This document shows, piece by piece, positions 26,122-34,869 of a stretch of 64,000 nt of DNA. A model generated the notes under the pieces. The model was not told the DNA's origin and made no database searches. It was given only the letters and a program-made list of their open reading frames with translations. Position 1 is the first letter of the stretch. Each line of letters opens with the position of its first letter. This DNA comes from Bradyrhizobium sp. 1 (lineage in GTDB: Bacteria; Pseudomonadota; Alphaproteobacteria; Rhizobiales; Xanthobacteraceae), in NCBI RefSeq assembly GCF_023073315.1, contig NZ_JADPJH010000039.1, forward strand, positions 188,036-252,035, written 5' to 3'. The position numbers and the translations under genes were made by a program.

Positions 26122-26709
26122 ATGCGCATTACCCTTGTCGGCTCCCGCCATTTCGGCGTGACCACCCTGAACATGCTCCGGGAACACGGCGTCTCGATCG
26201 CGCGGGTGGTGGTGGCCGAGGCCGAGGATCGCCTCGCCGCAACCGCCAGCGCTGCTGGCATCGAGGTGGTGGTCCAGGCCAATCCGAAGCTGGTGGTGGC
26301 CTCCGAGATCGCCCCCGACACCGACCTGATCGTCACGGCGCATAGCCACGCCCGGATCGGCAAGGACGCGCTCGCCGCGGCGAAGCTGGGCGGGATCGGC
26401 TATCACCCCTCGCTGCTGCCGCGCCATCGTGGCAAGGCCGCGGTGGAATGGACCATCAAGGAAGGCGATCCGATCGCCGGCGGCACGATCTATCACCTTG
26501 CCGACCGCATGGACGCCGGTGCCATCGCCGCGCAGGAGTGGTGCTTCGTCAAGAAGGGCGAGACGGCGCGGGAACTGTGGGAGCGCGCACTCGCCCCACT
26601 CGGGCTCAAATTGCTGGCCGATGTGATCGACTACGCCAAGGTCCACAAGGCGCTGCCGTCCAAGATTCAGGACGAGCAGTTCGCGACCTCGGCACCGAGT
26701 CTGTCCTGA
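26122..26709 (+). CDS. Formyltransferase-fold protein
   Basis: A 195-residue protein with the N-terminal fold of methionyl-tRNA and phosphoribosylglycinamide formyltransferases. There is a Rossmann-like start (MRITLVGSRHFGVTTLNML), the catalytic loop GIGYHPSLLPRHRGKAAVEW with the expected His and SLLPxxRG, and GGTIYHLADRMDAGAIAAQE, where the Asp-x-Gly is conserved. It is much shorter than Fmt and lacks its C-terminal tRNA-binding domain. It is therefore likely a small-molecule or sugar-nucleotide formyltransferase using 10-formyl-THF, substrate unknown. Confidence 0.8.
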   Translation: MRITLVGSRHFGVTTLNMLREHGVSIARVVVAEAEDRLAATASAAGIEVVVQANPKLVVASEIAPDTDLIVTAHSHARIGKDALAAAKLGGIGYHPSLLPRHRGKAAVEWTIKEGDPIAGGTIYHLADRMDAGAIAAQEWCFVKKGETARELWERALAPLGLKLLADVIDYAKVHKALPSKIQDEQFATSAPSLS

Positions 26710-26892
26710 GTCTCTCCTGAAGTTTACCCTTAACGTGAAGCCGCATTGATTTTGCTTCGAAAATTGGAGTCGGAAACACAAATAAACCATTGTTTCCACA
26801 GGAACAATTTTCGATTTGGCATTGCAACAAATTTCCGTCACATTTGGTCCAGATAAGCGACAGCATATCAGACACATTCAAGGACGGAATTC

Positions 26893-27243
26893 ATGCGTTT
26901 TGCTCGCATTGCGGCGTTCTGTGCCGCTTCAGTTTTCACCGGCACCCTCGCCGCTCCCGCCTTCGCCCAGACCCCGTATGACGGCAACTGGCAGGTTACA
27001 ATTGTCACCAAGAGCGGCACCTGCGAGCCGACCGCAAGCTCCTTGCTGACGGTCGCCGACGGCAGGATCACCGCGCCCGGCGCTAACGTTTCCGGCACCA
27101 TCGGCAGCGGGGGACTTGTGAAAGTTTCGATCAATGGTGCATATGCCAACGGTCAACTCAGCGGCAACGCCGGATCGGGGAAGTGGAATGGAGCATCTGC
27201 AGGCATACCGTGCAGCGGGCGGTGGGAAGCATCGCGCCAATAA
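26893..27243 (+). CDS. Secreted beta-rich hypothetical protein
   Basis: A 116-residue protein with a signal peptide (MRFARIAAFCAASVFTGTLA, cleavage near AFAQ). The mature part is beta-strand-like: YDGNWQVTIVTKSGTCEPT, VADGRITAPGANVSGTIG and GKWNGASAGIPCSGRWEASR. Two Cys could pair. The domain resembles the following gene product, so the two may form a pair of lipocalin-like periplasmic proteins. The ATG has AAGGACGG upstream. Confidence 0.66.
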   Translation: MRFARIAAFCAASVFTGTLAAPAFAQTPYDGNWQVTIVTKSGTCEPTASSLLTVADGRITAPGANVSGTIGSGGLVKVSINGAYANGQLSGNAGSGKWNGASAGIPCSGRWEASRQ

Positions 27244-27733
27244 GCAATTCGGAACCAGCGTCCCAGGCCGGCGGCTGCTGATCGCGGCCGCCGTTTTGTT
27301 TGCGGCATCGGTCGCAAACACCGAAAGCAAGGCCCAGTCCGGCCCGTTTGCTCCGCTGGCGGGCAGCTGGAGCGGCGCCGGCACCGTCACGCTGGACGAC
27401 GGCTCGACCGAGCGGATCCGCTGCCGGGCCAAATACGCCCCGATCGGACCGACCATGGAGATGTCGCTGACCTGCGCCAGCGACGCCTACAAGTTCAACC
27501 TCGGCGCCAACGTCAAGGCTGAAGGCAATGCCATCGCCGGCAGCTGGTCCGAGGCCAGCCGCAACATCTCCGGCTCGCTCCAGGGCCGCGGCGCCGGCGG
27601 AAACTACGAGCTGCTCGCCTCGACCGCGGGCTTCAACGCCAACATCTCGCTGAAGACGAGCGGCAACAAGCAGAACGTGACGATGCGCGCGGACAGCCAG
27701 TTCCGCGGCGCCAACATCCAGCTGTCGAAATAA
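27188..27733 (+). CDS. Secreted beta-rich hypothetical protein, overlaps the previous gene
   Basis: A 181-residue protein from ATG 27188 with GGGGAAGTG upstream. It overlaps the previous gene by 56 bases in another frame. A basic N-terminus precedes a hydrophobic signal segment (LLIAAAVLFAASVANTESKA). The mature domain contains PLAGSWSGAGTVTLDDGSTE and repeated strands up to FRGANIQLSK. The overlap suggests co-translation. A strong terminator lies 26 bases after the stop. Function unknown; a lipid- or ligand-binding barrel is plausible. Confidence 0.68.
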   Translation: MEHLQAYRAAGGGKHRANKQFGTSVPGRRLLIAAAVLFAASVANTESKAQSGPFAPLAGSWSGAGTVTLDDGSTERIRCRAKYAPIGPTMEMSLTCASDAYKFNLGANVKAEGNAIAGSWSEASRNISGSLQGRGAGGNYELLASTAGFNANISLKTSGNKQNVTMRADSQFRGANIQLSK

Positions 27734-27759
27734 GACGACAGCACGGTGACGCGATCATG

Positions 27760-27787
27760 GACCCGGCGACCTCGCCGGGTCTTTTTT
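27760..27787 (+). terminator. Rho-independent terminator
   Basis: GACCCGGCGA (27760-27769) pairs exactly with TCGCCGGGTC (27772-27781), loop CC, then six T. It ends the 26893/27188 transcription unit. Confidence 0.88.
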
Positions 27788-28184
27788 ATGCGTTGGGCAC
27801 GAACGCTGTAACTTCGATCTCGACCTTGGCCCGGTCGTCCACGAGGCCACCGATGTAAAGCAGCGTCGAAGGCGGGAAATTGCGTCCCAGCGTTTCCTTC
27901 CAGGCCGCGCCGATGCCGGCGCCGGCCGCCTCATATTCGCTGCGGCTGGTCAGGTACCAGGTCAGACGGACGATATGCTCGGGACCGGCTCCGGCTTCGC
28001 CCAGCAGCTTGATGATCCGCTGCAACGCGGCCCCGACCTGCGCTGCCATGTCGGTCGCGTAATTGCCGGTCTCGTCGCCGCCGGTCTGCCCGGCCAGCAC
28101 CACCCAGCGGCCCGCCCCTTCCACCACGACGCCATGAGAAAAGCCCCGCGGTTTTTTCCAGTCGGCCGGCTGCAAGATTTGCAT
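27786..28184 (-). CDS. RidA/YjgF-family protein
   Basis: A 132-residue protein with the chorismate-mutase-like RidA layout. It has VVVEGAGRWVVLAGQTGGDE, then DMAAQVGAALQRIIKLLGEAGA, and a C-terminal FPPSTLLYIGGLVDDRAKVEIEVTA. RidA enzymes deaminate reactive enamine/imine intermediates. The classical substrate-binding Arg in the P-A-R motif is not present (NFPPSTLLYI), so this belongs to a Rid subgroup of uncertain activity. It converges on the preceding genes across the terminator. Confidence 0.82.
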   Translation of the reverse strand: MQILQPADWKKPRGFSHGVVVEGAGRWVVLAGQTGGDETGNYATDMAAQVGAALQRIIKLLGEAGAGPEHIVRLTWYLTSRSEYEAAGAGIGAAWKETLGRNFPPSTLLYIGGLVDDRAKVEIEVTAFVPNA

Positions 28185-28333
28185 GAGCGACGATCTCCCG
28201 ATTTTCTCATTGTTCGATGATGGCTTAGCACGCCGCGCTGCATCGCTGCATCCGCAGATTTGGCCGTTGCAAACGGCATTGATGTCGCCGATACCGGCCT
28301 CCCCTCAGGATTTTCGCTCTCACATCTTCCCCG

Positions 28334-29209
28334 ATGAGCCCGACACCGTCCAAAACGATGGCTGCACTGTGGATGGCCGGCTGGCTATCCCTGACGCTCG
28401 TCATGGCGGTCGCGGGACGCGAAGCCGTTCGCGAAATGAACGTCTTCCAGGTGATGATGGTGCGTTCGCTGGTCGGCCTCTGCCTGCTCTATCCGATGAT
28501 CCGACGCGCCGGCGGTTTTGCGACGCTCCAGACCAACCGACTGCCCCAGCACATCGCGCGCAATTTGATCCACTATGTCTCGCAGCTCGGCTGGTTCTTT
28601 GCGCTGACATTGATCCCGATCGGCCAGGTGGTGGCGATCGAGTTCACCATGCCGATATGGACCGCAATCCTCGCCGCGAGCTTTCTGTCCGAACGCATGA
28701 CGTCGTGGAAGATCGCAGCGATCCTGCTCGGGCTCATTGGGGTCATCGTCATCGTGCGGCCTTCAACCGGCGAGATCAATCAGGGACAGCTGATCGCACT
28801 CGGCGCAGCGATCGGCTTCGGCGTCTCCATGGCTCTGGTCAAATCGCTGACCCGCACCGAGAGCGCGCTCGCGATCCTGTTCTGGATGCTGGTGGTGCAG
28901 TCGGTCGCCGGCGTCCTGCCGGCGCTCTACGTCTGGGCCTGGCCGCCCGGCCACGTCTGGGGCTGGGTGATGGTGATCTCGGTCTGCGGCACGTTCGCGC
29001 ATTACTGCCTCGCCAGCGCGATGCGCTATGCTGACGCAACGGTCGTGGTTCCCATGGACTTCCTCCGGGTTCCACTGACTGCGGCCGCGGGCTGGCTGCT
29101 GTATTCCGAGCGGCTCGACGCCTGGACCGTGCTAGGCGCCGTGCTGATCCTGTGCGGCAATCTCCTGAATTTGAAACCGGCGCCGCCGGTGCCTGCCCGC
29201 GCGCAGTGA
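28334..29209 (+). CDS. DMT-superfamily transporter (EamA domains)
   Basis: A 291-residue membrane protein with about ten hydrophobic segments in two EamA halves. The first ends with ALTLIPIGQVVAIEFTMPIW and AAILLGLIGVIVIVRP. The second contains YADATVVVPMDFLRVPLTAA and VLGAVLILCGNLLNL. Such proteins export amino acids, nucleobases or other metabolites. The substrate cannot be told. It is a single gene with no regulator beside it. Confidence 0.87.
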   Translation: MSPTPSKTMAALWMAGWLSLTLVMAVAGREAVREMNVFQVMMVRSLVGLCLLYPMIRRAGGFATLQTNRLPQHIARNLIHYVSQLGWFFALTLIPIGQVVAIEFTMPIWTAILAASFLSERMTSWKIAAILLGLIGVIVIVRPSTGEINQGQLIALGAAIGFGVSMALVKSLTRTESALAILFWMLVVQSVAGVLPALYVWAWPPGHVWGWVMVISVCGTFAHYCLASAMRYADATVVVPMDFLRVPLTAAAGWLLYSERLDAWTVLGAVLILCGNLLNLKPAPPVPARAQ

Positions 29210-29404
29210 ACCCGCGCGCGGCCTCGCGCGACAAACAAATTGGTCGAGCGTGATTTGGATCACGTTGGAGGGGCATTCCAGCGTGCAACACTCGCTCGCA
29301 AAGCAATATGTGGCTGTGTTTTGCTTGCACGAGGCCGGGCGATTTCGTGTAAGTTTGGTGCCAGTTTGTTGCTGCCTGCAATTCGATTCTGTTGGGGATT
29401 TCAG

Positions 29405-30829
29405 ATGCGCACTCTCACCCTTCTCGCTTCGCTGATGTGCATGGCACTGTCGGTCAGCGCCGCCAAGGCCGACCGCCGCGTCGCTTTCGTCGTCGGCAAC
29501 GGCGCCTACAAGAACGTCGCGCAATTGCCGAACCCGCCGATCGACGCCAAGGCGATGGCATCGACGCTGCGCAATGTCGGCTTCGAGGTGATCGAAGGAT
29601 CCAATCTCACCCGTGACCAGATGACGGAGAAGCTCCTCGACTTCGGTCGCAAGGCCCAGGGCTCCGATGTCGCGGTGTTCTATTACGCCGGCCACGGCAT
29701 CGCCGTCGGCGGCTCCAACTATCTCCTGCCGGTCGATGCCGACATCAAATCGGAAATGGACGTCAAGCTCGGCGCCGCCATCAACATCGACCTGACGCTC
29801 GACCAGACCATGGGCGACGCCAAGGTCAAGCTCGTCTTCCTCGACGCCTGCCGCGACAATCCGTTCGCCGCCAAGATCAAGTCGAACTCGGCGACCCGCA
29901 GCGTCAACGTACAGAGCGGCCTTGCCGAGATGAAGTCCGGCGAAGGCACGCTGATCGCATTCGCCACCGGCCCGGGCCAGACTGCGCTCGACGGCCAGGA
30001 AGGCAACAACAGCCCGTTCACCCGTGCGCTGATCGACAACATCACCAAACCCGGCGTCGAGATCCAGCAGGCGATGACGTCGGTGCGCGCCCAGGTCAAC
30101 GAAGAGACCCACAAGGGCCAGCTTCCCTGGGGCCACACCAATTTGATCGGCGCGGTCTATCTGAACCAGGCGGCGACGACCCAGGTCGCCAACGCGGCGC
30201 CGACTGCCGCTGGCAGCGTGCCGGCCGCAACTGCCGGCAGCTCTGATGGTGTCGAACTCGAATACTGGCGCTCCGTGAAGGAGAGCAACAAGCTGGAAGA
30301 GCTCAACGCCTATCTCTCGGCCTATCCGAACGGCCAGTTCAAGGCGCTGGCGCTGGCACGGCTTGCCGCGATCAAGAGCGGTCCGTCGACCACGACCCGC
30401 AACCTCAACGGAGGCGTAGATCCCGCGACCTTCACCGATGACGCGACCCAGCTCACCGAAGACCAGATCGGCCTCGACAAGGGCCAGCGCCGAGACGTGC
30501 AGCGCCGCCTGACCGGGCTCGGCTTCGACACCAAGGTCACCGGCGCCTTCAGCGAGGATACCCGTACGGTCCTCAAGCGCTGGCAGGCCGCGCGCGGCTA
30601 TCCGTCGACCGGCTACCTCAACAAATTCCAGCACAAGGCCCTGCTCTCCGAGATCGTGGCGACCACGCCGGCCACCGCAAGCGACGATAGCCCGAAGCCG
30701 GCCCGGCGTGCTCCGGCCCAAGCCCAGAGCAGCGGCGGCGGTGGCGGCCACCGTGGCGGCGGCGATCCCGGTGCGGCCTTCGTCGGCGGCGTCGTTGGCG
30801 GCATGATGGGCGGCATGTTCCGCCGCTGA
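29405..30829 (+). CDS. Secreted metacaspase-like protease with peptidoglycan-binding domain
   Basis: A 474-residue protein from ATG 29405 with a signal peptide (about 1-22). The caspase p20-like domain (25-250) has catalytic His97 in VFYYAGHG and Cys149 in VFLDACRDNPF. A linker motif WRSVKESNKLEELNAYLSAY (289-308) is common in bacterial caspases. A peptidoglycan-binding-1 domain covers about 356-415 (QRRDVQRRLTGLGFDTKVTG). A Gly/His-rich tail ends GGMMGGMFRR. The upstream open frame to 29240 lacks signal character and is not used. The export signal places it in the periplasm near the wall, separate from the cytoplasmic CHAT protease at 17059. A bidirectional terminator follows. Confidence 0.85.
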   Translation: MRTLTLLASLMCMALSVSAAKADRRVAFVVGNGAYKNVAQLPNPPIDAKAMASTLRNVGFEVIEGSNLTRDQMTEKLLDFGRKAQGSDVAVFYYAGHGIAVGGSNYLLPVDADIKSEMDVKLGAAINIDLTLDQTMGDAKVKLVFLDACRDNPFAAKIKSNSATRSVNVQSGLAEMKSGEGTLIAFATGPGQTALDGQEGNNSPFTRALIDNITKPGVEIQQAMTSVRAQVNEETHKGQLPWGHTNLIGAVYLNQAATTQVANAAPTAAGSVPAATAGSSDGVELEYWRSVKESNKLEELNAYLSAYPNGQFKALALARLAAIKSGPSTTTRNLNGGVDPATFTDDATQLTEDQIGLDKGQRRDVQRRLTGLGFDTKVTGAFSEDTRTVLKRWQAARGYPSTGYLNKFQHKALLSEIVATTPATASDDSPKPARRAPAQAQSSGGGGGHRGGGDPGAAFVGGVVGGMMGGMFRR

Positions 30830-30851
30830 GGCAAAGGCCTCGCTCGCAAAT

Positions 30852-30878
30852 AAAAGCCCGGCTCGCGCCGGGCTTTTT
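30852..30878. terminator. Bidirectional terminator between metacaspase and LysR gene
   Basis: AAAGCCCGGC (30853-30862) pairs with GCCGGGCTTT (30867-30876), loop TCGC, A-run before and T-run after. It serves the convergent genes at 29405 (+) and 30884 (-). Confidence 0.88.
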
Positions 30879-30883
30879 GATTG

Positions 30884-31849
30884 CTAGTAATCCTGGGTAA
30901 ACCAGGGCACGAGCGTCCGGATGCGCGGCATCGCCTGCGTTGTTATGCTCGACCGGGCCATCTCTGCGATGCGCGGCGCCAGTGATGAGAGATCGCCACG
31001 GCGGGTCACCAGAAGCAACTCACGAAAAAATCCAGGGCCCGGCAGAGGGAGAGCGCTGACTTGACCAGCGTGAGCGAGCCCCTGCAACAGACACAGCGGC
31101 GTCGTGATCGCCACGCCCATCCCGGTCGCAACCATCGCGACCAGGCTGTCCGAGGTGTCAAACTCAAAAGCTCGCGGCGGGCGAATTCCCAAACGGCTCA
31201 GATGACGCTCGACCTGAGCACCTGCATAGGAACGCTCGCTGTACCGGACCAGGCGATGCCGGGCGAGGATCTCCCGCAAATCAAGGCCGGTAAATTCGGC
31301 CTCCATGCCGCGTGGCACCACCAGCAGATTTGGCTCACGATAGAATGGGAAGCGCTCGATATCATACAGGTCATCCATCGCATCGCATGTGATCGCCGCG
31401 TCGATCGTTCGGTGGACCAGCGCCTCGGCATGCGAGTGAGCAAGGCCCGACCAAACGGACAGACTCAGTGCGACCTCGCCCGTCATGAGCTCCTTGACGA
31501 GCTGTGCGCCGACCGTGGCGGCATAGGAGTCGATGAGGCCGAGCCTCAGATCGACACGTTCAGGCAGTTTCGCTGCGTCCCGGAGTGCGCTGAGTAATGC
31601 ATCAAAGTCGCGATTCAGATCGCGAACGCGGCCAGCAAGGATGCGGCCTGCCCGCGTCAGTGTAAGCGGCCTCCGGCTGCGGTTGAAGAACGCGACGCCG
31701 ATCGAGGCCTCGGCCCGCCGCACAGCCTGAGAGACCGCTGATTGCGTCATCCCGAACTGACGGGACGCCTGAAGCATGCTGCCGGATTCCGCGACGGCAG
31801 CGACAATCTGCAAGCTTCGCAAGTCCGGAACGGATGGCGTCATATCCAT
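30884..31849 (-). CDS. LysR-family transcriptional regulator
   Basis: A 321-residue protein with an N-terminal winged helix-turn-helix at about 9-68 (LQIVAAVAESGSMLQASRQF, GMTQSAVSQAVRRAEASIG). The LysR effector-binding fold covers 95-310. It is divergent from the SolA-like oxidase and the ABC transporter, so it probably controls them in response to an amino-acid-like ligand. The intergenic TTCATCATATGAA fits the family's T-N11-A recognition rule. Confidence 0.92.
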   Translation of the reverse strand: MDMTPSVPDLRSLQIVAAVAESGSMLQASRQFGMTQSAVSQAVRRAEASIGVAFFNRSRRPLTLTRAGRILAGRVRDLNRDFDALLSALRDAAKLPERVDLRLGLIDSYAATVGAQLVKELMTGEVALSLSVWSGLAHSHAEALVHRTIDAAITCDAMDDLYDIERFPFYREPNLLVVPRGMEAEFTGLDLREILARHRLVRYSERSYAGAQVERHLSRLGIRPPRAFEFDTSDSLVAMVATGMGVAITTPLCLLQGLAHAGQVSALPLPGPGFFRELLLVTRRGDLSSLAPRIAEMARSSITTQAMPRIRTLVPWFTQDY

Positions 31850-31885
31850 AACTTAAGCAGAAGTCATATTAACATGCAAATTGCC

Positions 31886-31898
31886 TTCATCATATGAA
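31886..31898. promoter_or_regulatory. Candidate LysR binding site
   Basis: TTCAT (31886-31890) and ATGAA (31894-31898) form a dyad with a three-base centre, in the T-N11-A layout, between the divergent LysR and oxidase genes. Nearby DNA is AT-rich, as expected of a promoter. Confidence 0.45.
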
Positions 31899-31968
31899 TT
31901 ATCCTTGTAGGAGAGCCGCATCCGAAAGCAGAATTCAGGCTGTCCTAACAATTAAGCAGACCCGATTG

Positions 31969-33138
31969 ATGAGCGAGAAAGCGGATATTCTGGTGATTGG
32001 CCTCGGTGCCATGGGCAGCGCGGCGCTCTATCAACTGGCCAAGCGAGGGGTCAAGGCGATCGGCCTCGATCGCTTCGCCCCTCCCCACACCATGGGATCC
32101 AGCCACGGCGAAACCCGCATCACCCGGCAGGCGGTCGGCGAAGGCCGCGACTACGTGCCCCTGGTGCTCGATACCCACCGGATCTGGCGTGAGCTCGAAG
32201 CCGAAACGTCCGCCGAACTGCTGAACCCGTGCGGCCTCGTCGTCATGGCGCCCGGGGTCGGCGAGACGTCGCACCACGGCAAACCCGATTTCGTCGCACG
32301 CTCGATCGCAGCCGCCCGGGACTTCGGCATCGCGCATGACGTGATCGACGGGCGAGAGGTGGCTCACCGCTTCCCGCAATTCCTGAACCTCGAGGGAAAC
32401 GAGAAAGCCTATTACGAGCCCGGCGGCGGATACGTCTTTCCAGAGCGCTGCATCCAGGCACAATTGACGCGCGCAGAGCAGCTCGGAGCAACGATACGCA
32501 ACGGCGTAGAAGTTCTCTCGATCGCGCAGAAGGGCTCCGTTGTTCAGGTGGAAACGTCCTCGGGCACATTCGAGGCGGACCAGGTCGTGGTGTCCGCAGG
32601 CGCCTGGAATGCTCACCTGCTCGGCGCGCCGTTTGACCGCGTGCTCACGGTGAAGCGGCAGGTGCTGCATTGGTACGAGCTCGACGATACCAGCGCGTAT
32701 CGCGCCAACGCCCCCGTGTTCATCTGGATGCATGGCGCGACGGACGTCGATTACCTCTACGGCTTCCCGCCCCTGCCCGGCGATCGTCGCCTCAAGGTCG
32801 CGACCGAGCAGTACGAGACCAGCACGACGGCCGATACCGTCGACCGCACCGTCGATCCGGCGGAATCAGCAGAGATGTACCGGAAGCACGTCGAGGGGCG
32901 ACTCGCGAGCGCCACGCCGCGCGTCGCGCAGGCGGCCGCCTGTCTCTACACGGTAACGCCCGATCGGGGCTTCATCATCGATCGGCATCCCGACCAGGAC
33001 AGAGTCTTCGTCGTCTCGGCGTGCTCGGGGCATGGCTTCAAGCACTCGGCCGGGATCGGAAATGTCGTGGCCGCGATGATGACCGACGGTCGAAGCGCGA
33101 TCGACCTCACCCCATTCTCCGTGTCCCGATTTTCGTGA
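31969..33138 (+). CDS. FAD-dependent N-methylamino-acid oxidase (SolA/sarcosine oxidase type)
   Basis: A 389-residue flavoprotein starting MSEKADILVIGLGAMGSAAL, with the FAD-binding GxGxxG. It also has LDRFAPPHTMGSSHGETRIT, matching the monomeric sarcosine / N-methyl-tryptophan oxidase pattern, and a C-terminal CSGHGFKHSAGIG where the flavin Cys is expected. It should oxidise N-methyl amino acids to amine, aldehyde and peroxide. The frame is open to 31894, but that part overlaps the LysR site and has no family similarity. It is followed by an amino-acid ABC transporter, suggesting uptake and oxidation of the same compound. Confidence 0.85.
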   Translation: MSEKADILVIGLGAMGSAALYQLAKRGVKAIGLDRFAPPHTMGSSHGETRITRQAVGEGRDYVPLVLDTHRIWRELEAETSAELLNPCGLVVMAPGVGETSHHGKPDFVARSIAAARDFGIAHDVIDGREVAHRFPQFLNLEGNEKAYYEPGGGYVFPERCIQAQLTRAEQLGATIRNGVEVLSIAQKGSVVQVETSSGTFEADQVVVSAGAWNAHLLGAPFDRVLTVKRQVLHWYELDDTSAYRANAPVFIWMHGATDVDYLYGFPPLPGDRRLKVATEQYETSTTADTVDRTVDPAESAEMYRKHVEGRLASATPRVAQAAACLYTVTPDRGFIIDRHPDQDRVFVVSACSGHGFKHSAGIGNVVAAMMTDGRSAIDLTPFSVSRFS

Positions 33139-33142
33139 CGTT

Positions 33143-33158
33143 TGGCACGAACTTTGTA
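33143..33158 (+). promoter_or_regulatory. Sigma-54-like promoter ahead of the ABC transporter
   Basis: TGGCACGAACTTTGTA matches the -24/-12 consensus TGGCAC-N5-TTGCA except for T in place of the C of the -12 GC. It lies 57 bases upstream of the binding-protein start, a usual distance. Nitrogen-controlled amino-acid transporters often use this promoter class. The deviation in the -12 element makes this tentative. Confidence 0.4.
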
Positions 33159-33214
33159 ACGCAAAAGAGTACGTCTAACGCGTATCGTGATTGCAATTCT
33201 GGAGGTGTCGTCCG

Positions 33215-34027
33215 ATGAAGAATCTGGTCCTTTCCATGATGACAGGTGCCACGGCGCTGCTGATGCTTGGCAGCGCTCAAGCGGCGGACGGCGTCGATAC
33301 CATCAAGCAGCGCGGCACGTTGAATGTCGGCGTGAAGGCTGACTACAAGCCCTTCGGCTTCCGCGATCCCACGGGCAACGTGGTCGGCATCGAGCCGGAT
33401 TTTGCCGCGGACATCGCCAAGCGCCTCGGCGTCAAGCTCGAGCTCGTTCCAGTCGGAGCCTCGAACAGAATCGAGTTTCTTCAGCAGGGAAAGATTGACC
33501 TGCTGATCGCAACCATGTCGGACCGGCCGGAACGCCGCCGCGTCGTTCAAGCCATCGAACCGCTGTATTATTCGGACTACGTGAACATCCTTCTCAACAA
33601 GAAGGCCGGCATCAAGGATTGGGCCGACCTCAAGGGAAAACCCGTCTGCGCCACGTCGGGAGCCTGGTACAACAAGGACGTCGCCAAATCCTACGGCCCC
33701 GAGATTGTTGCGTTTGACGGCTCCGAGAAGCCCCTGTTCGCCATGAAGCAGGGCAACTGCATCGGCTATGTCTACGATCAGACCTTCCTGCAAGGTAAAC
33801 TGCTCGAGGACGAGTGGAAAACGGATTACGACCTCCCGCTCAAAGGCGTTCTGCCGTCGCCATGGATGATCGCCGTCGCGCTCGAAAACACCAGTCTTCA
33901 GAAGCTGCTCGAAGATACGACAAAGGACTGGATGAAGACCGGATTCATTGTGGCAGCTGAAAAGAAGTGGGGCATTGCGCCGACCGAGTATTCGCTCTCC
34001 ATGCACGAGCAATTCAAGGACAAATGA
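33215..34027 (+). CDS. ABC transporter periplasmic amino-acid-binding protein
   Basis: A 270-residue protein with a signal peptide (MKNLVLSMMTGATALLMLGS, cleavage near AQAA) and the bacterial solute-binding family 3 domain. Examples are LNVGVKADYKPFGFRDPTGN, VVGIEPDFAADIAKRLG and VLPSPWMIAVAL. GGAGGTG upstream fixes the ATG at 33215. It captures a polar amino acid or opine-like compound in the periplasm and delivers it to the permeases encoded next. Confidence 0.9.
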   Translation: MKNLVLSMMTGATALLMLGSAQAADGVDTIKQRGTLNVGVKADYKPFGFRDPTGNVVGIEPDFAADIAKRLGVKLELVPVGASNRIEFLQQGKIDLLIATMSDRPERRRVVQAIEPLYYSDYVNILLNKKAGIKDWADLKGKPVCATSGAWYNKDVAKSYGPEIVAFDGSEKPLFAMKQGNCIGYVYDQTFLQGKLLEDEWKTDYDLPLKGVLPSPWMIAVALENTSLQKLLEDTTKDWMKTGFIVAAEKKWGIAPTEYSLSMHEQFKDK

Positions 34028-34113
34028 GCGCATGAGCCGGAGCGCCGGAACGGTCCTGCGCTCCGAACAGGTCGAACCCATGCACTGATACGAGGCATCG
34101 CCTCAACATCTCG

Positions 34114-34869
34114 GTGTCGCGCAACATGCAGGCAATCGGCGACTGGTTTCAGCGGCTCTACGAGACGACGGGGCTGAACTTCTCCGTGTTCTACGACGCG
34201 TATGATTGGGGCCGCTATCTCAGTGGCCTCAAGATGACGCTGCTTCTGAGCGTCACGACCATCGTGCTGAGCCTCGTCATCGGCGCGGTGGGCGCCTTGA
34301 TGCAAGGCAGTCCCTCGATGTTGTTGCGGCTGCCCGTCAATGCTTTTGTGGTGGTGTTCCGCAACACGCCCCCGCTGGTCCAGCTCTTCTTTTTCTATTT
34401 CGGCCTCGGCACCATGCTTCCGGCCGTCGAGGCGGCGGGCATGCGCGTTCCGCTGCTCAGCAACGTTCAGTGGGCCATCATTTCTCTGTCACTGTTCGCG
34501 GCCGCCTTCAACGTCGAAATCTTCCGCTCCGGAATTGAGGCGGTGCCGAGGACGACGATCGAAGCCGCAGAAGCGCTCGGATACACGCGCCTCAAGGCTT
34601 ACGTCCATATCGTCCTTCCCCTGGCCATTCGCGTTTGTCTTCCCGCACTGAACAACAACCTCGTCAACCTGCTCAAGACGACCACCCTCGCCTACGCGAT
34701 CGCCGTTCCCGAGACGCTGTACGCGGTCAAGCAGATCTGGTCGGAATCGCAGAATGTCCTCGAAATGATGATCGTGTTGCTGGCCACTTACGGCATCCTT
34801 GTTGGCGTCCTCGTCTGGCTGATGCATCGATGGGAGCGGGCGATGCACATCCCCGGTTATGCGCGATGA
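34114..34869 (+). CDS. Amino-acid ABC transporter permease (HisM/GlnP type)
   Basis: A 251-residue permease with five or six membrane segments. The cytoplasmic EAA loop reads IEAAEALGYTRLKAYVHIVL and contacts the ATPase. VVFRNTPPLVQLFFFYFGLG is the family signature. GTG 34114 starts this frame, with ATG 34126 as alternative. It overlaps the next permease by four bases (ATGA), so the pair is translationally coupled and probably forms a heterodimer. Confidence 0.9.
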   Translation: MSRNMQAIGDWFQRLYETTGLNFSVFYDAYDWGRYLSGLKMTLLLSVTTIVLSLVIGAVGALMQGSPSMLLRLPVNAFVVVFRNTPPLVQLFFFYFGLGTMLPAVEAAGMRVPLLSNVQWAIISLSLFAAAFNVEIFRSGIEAVPRTTIEAAEALGYTRLKAYVHIVLPLAIRVCLPALNNNLVNLLKTTTLAYAIAVPETLYAVKQIWSESQNVLEMMIVLLATYGILVGVLVWLMHRWERAMHIPGYAR

